DNA from: Candidatus Heimdallarchaeota archaeon LC_2
Lineage (GTDB): Archaea; Asgardarchaeota; Heimdallarchaeia; Heimdallarchaeales; Kariarchaeaceae
NCBI GenBank assembly: GCA_001940725.1
Contig: MDVR01000173.1
Span: forward strand, 1 to 38,371
Direction: 5' to 3'
Length of the DNA stretch: 38,371 nucleotides
Part shown: positions 33,590-38,371 of the stretch, piece after piece
Layout: every line of letters begins with the position of its first letter
Numbering within the stretch: position 1 is the first letter of the stretch
Made by a program: the position numbers and the translations under genes
The notes under the pieces: generated by a model
Database searches by the model: none
Seen by the model: only the letters and a program-made list of their open reading frames with translations
What the model was told of the DNA's origin: nothing

Positions 33590-35206
33590 GTGTTTTCAAG
33601 CTCCAAATGGGAAGGATTAGCTAAGATTGGTAGATTTGATGTGAATTCAAAATCTATTACAACTCCTACATTATTCCCAGTTGTCGATCCTTTTCAACAG
33701 AATATTGATATTCAAAGAATGAAATCAGATTTTGGATTTGATCAAGTTATCACATCTTCATATCTAATGAGCAAACGATTCTCAAATTCAGAGAACGGAA
33801 TATTCAAACTCCCAAATTTGCAAGAATTACCTTCAATTGAATCATATCTGAATTACGATGGGGTAATCATGATGGACTCAGGGGCTTATCAAGTAATGTT
33901 ATATGGGGATATTGAGTTGGGTGTAATTGATACTTTAGAATTACAAATGAATGTAGGACCTGATATTGGCGTTATTATGGATCATCCAATTGGATATAAT
34001 GTGCCTTATAATTCGGCTAAGAAGAGGATCGAAACAACTTTAACTAATTTGAAAACATCCATTGACTATTTTCGTGAGTCAAAAGTACATTGGACGTTAC
34101 CTATCCAAGGTGGAAAATATATTGATTTGATTGATTATTATTTGGACAAGGTCTTGAATGAAGATACTCTTAGGCATTTTTCCATGTTCGCTCTCGGATC
34201 TGTAGTACCAGTAATGATAAATCAAGATTACGATACTTTAGTTAAAATGATCGCGACTGCTCGATCTAAATTACCAGTGACATATCCTTTACATCTATTT
34301 GGAGCAGGACACCCTGCAATGTTTGCGTTAGCTACTTTTTTGGGATGTGATACATTTGATTCAGCTGCTTATGCATTGATGGCTAAAGATGGCCGATATT
34401 TGACGGTTGATGGAACATTACAATTAGAAAATATTGATGAATTTCCGTGTTCTTGTAGAATTTGTAGTTCTTATACTGTTAAAGAATTCAAAGCTCTTGA
34501 AAAGACAATAAAATTTCAATTTTTATCTGAACATAATTTATGGGAATCTGCTGCTGAAATTAAGCGAATAAGAGAAGCAATTAAAATGGGACGATTGTGG
34601 GACCTTGTACACCAAAGAGCAAACAGTGTTCCAAGATTAGGAAGAGCTACAAGACTTGCAACGGATTTTGTAAGTACCGGTAATCTAGCAAAACTCCATC
34701 AAGCAGGGACCCCCAGTTCCTTACAATTTGCTCCTCGTATTACTAAAAAAGCAGATCTTCAAAAAGTCGATTATCAACGGATTAAATCTGTCTCAAAACG
34801 AATTATTTTTGATAATAGTTGCACACGAGTTATAATAATTGCCTATACAATGATTGATTCTATTTTCAATAAACTTGTCGATGATCAAATTTCAAAAGTA
34901 ATGAAAGATGAAAATGATTATCAAATCTTACTTCTCCTTCCTCCATTTGGTTTAGTTCCAATTGGGCTTAATGAACTATTTCCAGTTGCTCAATTAGTAC
35001 ATGAATTAGAAATAGAGAGTTTTGATTTTGATGATGAAATCCGACAAATTACTAATTTATTTTCTGACAAAACAAAAAGAATAGATATCATCTTGCCTGA
35101 AACTTGGCCAAGTAAATTTTATGAGAAAGTTGTTCAAATTACTGGAGAAATTTTTTTTCATATAAATAACAAACCGTTGAGTGTTTTAAAAGAATTATTT
35201 AATTAA
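33590..35206 (+). CDS. tgtA: Archaeal tRNA-guanine transglycosylase with ArcS-like C-terminal domain
   Basis: TgtA exchanges G15 in archaeal tRNAs for preQ0, the first step of archaeosine synthesis. Catalytic features: MMDSGAYQVM with D96, MDHPIGY, IPIQGG-like WTLPIQGGKY, FGAGHP and GCDTFDSAAYA with the active-site Asp (D257 region), and the zinc motif CSCRIC near 287-292. From about residue 400 a further domain reads ILLLLPPFGLVPIGLNELF, which resembles the DUF5591/ArcS-type domain; a PUA domain is not obvious at the end. Start: GTG at 33590 (MFSSSKWEGLAKIGRFDV). An ATG at 33565 is in another frame and stops early. Confidence 0.9.
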   Translation: MFSSSKWEGLAKIGRFDVNSKSITTPTLFPVVDPFQQNIDIQRMKSDFGFDQVITSSYLMSKRFSNSENGIFKLPNLQELPSIESYLNYDGVIMMDSGAYQVMLYGDIELGVIDTLELQMNVGPDIGVIMDHPIGYNVPYNSAKKRIETTLTNLKTSIDYFRESKVHWTLPIQGGKYIDLIDYYLDKVLNEDTLRHFSMFALGSVVPVMINQDYDTLVKMIATARSKLPVTYPLHLFGAGHPAMFALATFLGCDTFDSAAYALMAKDGRYLTVDGTLQLENIDEFPCSCRICSSYTVKEFKALEKTIKFQFLSEHNLWESAAEIKRIREAIKMGRLWDLVHQRANSVPRLGRATRLATDFVSTGNLAKLHQAGTPSSLQFAPRITKKADLQKVDYQRIKSVSKRIIFDNSCTRVIIIAYTMIDSIFNKLVDDQISKVMKDENDYQILLLLPPFGLVPIGLNELFPVAQLVHELEIESFDFDDEIRQITNLFSDKTKRIDIILPETWPSKFYEKVVQITGEIFFHINNKPLSVLKELFN

Positions 35207-35349
35207 TATTTTTGAATTATAAATGTCCGAATTTATCTCTAAATTCTATATCGATAATCTATTTACTTAGAAGTTAAGCGGATTTAAAATCATTAATACA
35301 TTGAAAATACAGTGATTTTATAACGGACGTATAATATTTTCAATCAATC

Positions 35350-36228
35350 TTGACGATTCTGTATAAATCTCGTGAGACAGTGGGGGCACTCAGTGGCATT
35401 GCATATATCGTTTTTATGTCTACAATAATTCCTATTCTCATTTACTTGGACCCTGACTATTCGACATCTCTTTCAGAATTTGATCCACTGAGTAAATTAA
35501 GTGAAACTGATTTTTCAAAAAACTATTATCGCTTTCTGCATATTGTTGCTGGTTTGTTGGCACTTATTTATTTCGAATTAAGATTTTTTTTAAATAGAAC
35601 CATATATCATAAACTGAATAATTGGAATCTTATTGTTCTAACGGGACGAATCGGTGCATTTGGTCAAATTTCGACCGGAATAATACCCCGAGGAGTTCAT
35701 CCTCTCCACTTATTTGCAGCAATGGCTTTTGCTTCTGGATATGTTGGATGTTTAGTTTTTACATGTTTCAATTTGGATAATCAATTAAGTTCAAAAGGTC
35801 TGTTTAGCCGCATTATTAACCCAGGATATATTATTTCCATAATCGCAATGATGAATGCTCTGTATTTTAGATATTCAGGGATTAGAGGCATTTGGCAATT
35901 TTTTGTAATTATTACAGTAATGTCTTGGTATGTTACAGAAGCTTTTGTGTATCATAAAGAAAAGAAGGTGGCTAGTAAATATATCCAGGATAATTCAGAA
36001 GTTTTGAAAATAAATAATATTTCCTATTTGATGATTGGATTTGGTATTTATCTAATAATATTTGGATTTTTGCTTTATGCTTTACCCACAATGTGGCCTT
36101 GGCAGTGTAAAGATAATAGTGAAACCTGTGATACCTCAAATATAATATCATTATTGGTTGCAGGAGTGGTATTAGTCTCTTATTCTCTATACTATCAATA
36201 TAAGATTAAACAAAAAAGACAAACTTAA
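35350..36228 (+). CDS. Multi-pass membrane protein (DUF998-like)
   Basis: The 292-residue protein has about seven or eight hydrophobic helices: IAYIVFMSTIIPILIYL, FLHIVAGLLALIYFEL, then GRIGAFGQISTGIIPRGVHP between helices 2 and 3 (a conserved polar loop), PLHLFAAMAFASGYVGCLVF, FVIITVMSWYVTEAF and two at the end. The order and the GRIGA-F-Q-x-x-x-G-I-x-P loop recall DUF998 and Frag1/DRAM-like families; function is unknown. The last loop has two cysteines (WQCKDNSETC) that may be outside. A TTG start is used if the frame is right. No operon partner on its strand. Confidence 0.65.
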   Translation: MTILYKSRETVGALSGIAYIVFMSTIIPILIYLDPDYSTSLSEFDPLSKLSETDFSKNYYRFLHIVAGLLALIYFELRFFLNRTIYHKLNNWNLIVLTGRIGAFGQISTGIIPRGVHPLHLFAAMAFASGYVGCLVFTCFNLDNQLSSKGLFSRIINPGYIISIIAMMNALYFRYSGIRGIWQFFVIITVMSWYVTEAFVYHKEKKVASKYIQDNSEVLKINNISYLMIGFGIYLIIFGFLLYALPTMWPWQCKDNSETCDTSNIISLLVAGVVLVSYSLYYQYKIKQKRQT

Positions 36229-36237
36229 TGTATATAT

Positions 36238-36669
36238 TCATATATCCTTTAAATGTAGTATTGCAGCATCTGGATAATGAATAAGGACTTTATTATAAAA
36301 AATACCATCTGCTGTTAGTAGTTGACAATTATAAAATTCCGAGAGTGCCAAATAGAATGTTTCGAATAATGAACTATTACTCCTACTAGTCATATTTATT
36401 GCAGTTTGAAGTACATAACCCGAAAAATTATCAAGTTGAATAATAAAAGATAATAATGAATCACCAATCTCTATAAGGTTATTTTTTGAGAAATTACCTA
36501 ATTTTGTTAAAGTGTTTATTACCTCAAATATCAAAATATTCGGTGCATATAAATTAATTTTCCCATTAATATAATTGTTCCGGATTTCAATCGCCTCTGA
36601 TGTTAAATCTTCTTCTATATACCATTTCAACACTACCGATGCATCAATAACATATTGATTTTCTGACAT
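36238..36669 (-). CDS. vapC: PIN-domain toxin VapC-like
   Basis: The 143-residue PIN-domain ribonuclease carries VIDASVVLKWY (first acidic residue D9), APNILIFEVINTL (E49-like second acid) and LLTADGIFYN near the C-terminus (last acid). The third acid, usually Asp in a YDAxYxALA motif, is here Glu in SLFETFYLALSEF; activity should survive but is worth noting. VapC toxins cleave tRNA or rRNA when not held by VapB. The ATG begins one base beyond the antitoxin stop, so the two genes form a standard VapBC operon. Confidence 0.85.
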   Translation of the reverse strand: MSENQYVIDASVVLKWYIEEDLTSEAIEIRNNYINGKINLYAPNILIFEVINTLTKLGNFSKNNLIEIGDSLLSFIIQLDNFSGYVLQTAINMTSRSNSSLFETFYLALSEFYNCQLLTADGIFYNKVLIHYPDAAILHLKDI

Positions 36670-36670
36670 T

Positions 36671-36898
36671 TCAATTCCTCCAAGTTCTCAAAATAGACAA
36701 TGCATCCATTGAAGGCTCATTTCCTTTTTTTTGTCTGAGTAAATCAGATATAATAACTGCTTTTGCCAAATCTTGATGTTTTAAACTAGGAATAAGATCT
36801 TCTATTGTAGATCTAATTATTTCACTCCAATTTATCCATTTCATATTCTCCATATCTTTTTTTTGTTTGTCAGAAACTCTTAGACTTATTATGGGCAT
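36671..36898 (-). CDS. vapB: VapB-type antitoxin
   Basis: The 75-residue protein starts MPIISLRVSDKQKKDMENM, the ribbon strand and helix of a ribbon-helix-helix DNA-binding domain, followed by WSEIIRSTIEDLI. The C-terminal half (LAKAVIISDLLRQKKG to ALSILRTWRN) would wrap the VapC toxin. It precedes vapC by one base and should autoregulate the pair by binding its promoter. The start ATG is preceded by an AT-rich region. Confidence 0.8.
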   Translation of the reverse strand: MPIISLRVSDKQKKDMENMKWINWSEIIRSTIEDLIPSLKHQDLAKAVIISDLLRQKKGNEPSMDALSILRTWRN

Positions 36899-37032
36899 GT
36901 TAAATCAACTAAATTTTATGTATCATATATGTAATAAAAATATTACATTATATAGACTGTTAAATTGCCATTTATCTGTATGTAGTACAAATATTACAAA
37001 AAAACTTCAATATCCATATCTTTTTTTGTTTG

Positions 37033-37491
37033 TTAATGAAATTCAGAAAAACGATCTCCCTTCCGAAGTGTTAAATCTTTTAAAATATCATTCGGAAGTG
37101 GTTTTGATTTTAAATTTCCATAATCGTAAGCAATATGGGAAGTTTGAGCAATAACAACAACATCTTCATTTTCGTTGACCATCATATAACTGAAATCCCA
37201 AGACTTTCTTCCAATTCGCGAACACCACATTATTACAACCAATTTATCAGATAGGTAAGCTTCTTTCATAAATCGTATTCTGATTTCTCCCAATATCCAA
37301 TCCCATTTTCCGTTATCCAAGAATTCCCTACTTTCTTTGACATGAGCATGCCATTCAGTTCTAGCCGTCTCAAGGAATTCAATGTATGCTACATTATTCA
37401 AATGCCCTAAATTGTCTGTATCTGCTAATCTCAATTGAACATTTAGGATGAAGGGATTGTGATTGTTTTGTATGTCTTGATAGTTAACCAT
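37033..37491 (-). CDS. Hotdog-fold acyl-CoA thioesterase (YbgC/FcbC type)
   Basis: The 152-residue protein has the 4HBT-type signature RLADTDNLGHLNNVAYIEFL, where the Asp in the D-x-x-GH-x-NN turn is catalytic, then TARTEWH. Following strands include WILGEIRIRFMKEAYLSDKL and KSWDFSYMMVNENEDVVVIA. It hydrolyses acyl-CoA thioesters, substrate unknown. A 204-bp block that includes its 5' part and the upstream gap is repeated exactly at the end of the contig. Confidence 0.87.
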   Translation of the reverse strand: MVNYQDIQNNHNPFILNVQLRLADTDNLGHLNNVAYIEFLETARTEWHAHVKESREFLDNGKWDWILGEIRIRFMKEAYLSDKLVVIMWCSRIGRKSWDFSYMMVNENEDVVVIAQTSHIAYDYGNLKSKPLPNDILKDLTLRKGDRFSEFH

Positions 37492-37552
37492 ACGTGATTA
37501 TTAAATTTCATAATTAAATTATTTCTAAAGATAAATGAAAAACATACTAAAT
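37349..37552. repeat. Direct repeat, internal copy (204 bp)
   Basis: This block, the 5' part of the thioesterase gene plus its upstream region, recurs at 38168-38371, at an offset of 819 bases, ending exactly at the last base of the window. An apparently exact copy at the contig edge is best explained by assembly, but cannot be separated from a true duplication here. Confidence 0.85.
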
Positions 37553-37579
37553 TTATTTATTTGATTTTAATATTTCAGA

Positions 37580-38173
37580 TTAGGAATTCAAATTGTAAAT
37601 TACCGCAACTACAATATTTAAGACAAAAAATGAGATTTCAGGTATATATTGAGCTTCGAGCATATCGACCTGTACAACATTCTGTTCATAAATTCTAGAA
37701 TGTTGAATAATTGCATAGCTTATATTTAGAGTCTGCCACATTGTTACTTCAAATGGGAGTTCCAGTACAAGCAGAAAAATGAGATCTGAACGCCCATAAT
37801 ATTCGGCAACAACCGGGATATGGGTTGCAATTATTGAATTCAATGGAGCTTTACTATTGAGATATTCAATGGCTTCACGAAATTGATAATCATAAACACT
37901 ATCTTGAGGAAAATAATATCCAGCTCTTTCCTCTCCTCCTCCAATTTCATTGACATACATACGGTAATAAGGTGATGTGGCAAATCCTGAAATTAATAAA
38001 TTCAAAACGATAAATAATGTTAGCACATAAGAAATTATTATTTTGTTTTTCAATTTAGAAAAAACGCTAATATTGTCTGAGATGGATACAATAATAGTTG
38101 CAAATTTACAAATTCCAATTGAACTGATGTAGAAAAATGCAGGCATTATTATCATTAAATATCTTGTTGCCAT
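37580..38173 (-). CDS. C-terminal part of a multi-pass membrane protein, truncated by the repeat
   Basis: The 197 residues begin MATRYLMIIMPAFFYISSIGI, the R-Y-L-x-x-x-x-P pattern seen near the C-termini of GT39/ArnT-type glycosyltransferases. A second helix (VLTLFIVLNLLISGFATSPYY) and a soluble stretch with AIEYLNSKAPLNSIIATHIPV and YYGRSDLIF follow; this soluble domain is typical after the last helices of such enzymes. The first M overlaps the edge of the contig-end repeat, so its start is not the real one and an N-terminal membrane region is missing. The family is suggested, not certain. Confidence 0.6.
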   Translation of the reverse strand: MATRYLMIIMPAFFYISSIGICKFATIIVSISDNISVFSKLKNKIIISYVLTLFIVLNLLISGFATSPYYRMYVNEIGGGEERAGYYFPQDSVYDYQFREAIEYLNSKAPLNSIIATHIPVVAEYYGRSDLIFLLVLELPFEVTMWQTLNISYAIIQHSRIYEQNVVQVDMLEAQYIPEISFFVLNIVVAVIYNLNS

Positions 38174-38371
38174 TCAGTTCTAGCCGTCTCAAGGAATTCA
38201 ATGTATGCTACATTATTCAAATGCCCTAAATTGTCTGTATCTGCTAATCTCAATTGAACATTTAGGATGAAGGGATTGTGATTGTTTTGTATGTCTTGAT
38301 AGTTAACCATACGTGATTATTAAATTTCATAATTAAATTATTTCTAAAGATAAATGAAAAACATACTAAAT
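38168..38371. repeat. Direct repeat, contig-end copy (204 bp)
   Basis: This is the second copy of 37349-37552. It replaces the expected upstream part of the membrane-protein gene, whose reading frame runs into it a few bases inside the boundary. No complete gene is in this copy. Confidence 0.85.

Noticed and set aside
33565..33624. ATG at 33565 as the tgtA start
   Set aside because: It is in a different frame and stops after about 20 codons; the GTG at 33590 opens the TgtA frame with family-like N-terminal sequence.

Overview
The window looks like a metagenome-assembled contig from an Asgard archaeon (Promethearchaeota), AT-rich throughout. It has archaeal housekeeping genes: GatD/GatE, the KEOPS kinase Bud32, an archaeal-type tRNA-guanine transglycosylase, an LSm protein, a PAC2-family protein and Tsr3. 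It also has eukaryote-like elements: a Rag/Gtr-type small GTPase fused to a roadblock-like domain, a decayed actin fragment with strong actin identity, and a ubiquitin-fold protein ending in Gly-Gly. Archaeal TATA boxes about 25-30 bases before start codons, implying leaderless messages, fit this. No rRNA, tRNA or CRISPR array was recognised.

Layout. 1-923: a 133-bp tandem repeat at the contig edge running into a 5'-truncated Cas4-like nuclease. 990-6800: a small zinc-ribbon membrane protein, Bud32, the GTPase operon, a broken surface protein, an unknown gene and Tsr3. 6931-9229: a DoxX-type membrane protein and a methyltransferase. 9582-13787: gatD-gatE, a winged-helix protein and a small conserved protein. 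13944-15590: a TnpB whose catalytic glutamate appears moved to the Fanzor-like position. 15927-28730: an accessory, defence-island-like block. 28820-38371: core genes again (ubiquitin-like protein, bacterial-type GAPDH, PAC2, threonine synthase, LSm, TgtA), then a membrane protein, a VapBC pair, a thioesterase and a truncated membrane protein inside an assembly-like repeat.

The accessory block has two candidate systems. Module A is a PD-(D/E)XK nuclease gene overlapping a gene for a 656-residue protein of unknown function, convergent with a Ski2/Hel308-like helicase. Module B is a compact + strand series: a 191-aa protein, an XPB-like helicase, a 202-aa protein, a HEPN-like protein and a trypsin-like serine protease. 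The three small partners of the XPB-like helicase share a C-terminal motif, and two share an N-terminal motif. Right of module B lie a dead actin 3' end and a dead second copy of the module A helicase 5' end with its promoter, in which the Walker A lysine codon is a stop. The block has therefore seen duplication and decay.

Both ends of the contig carry direct repeats that truncate genes. These edges are better treated as assembly artefacts until reads are checked.
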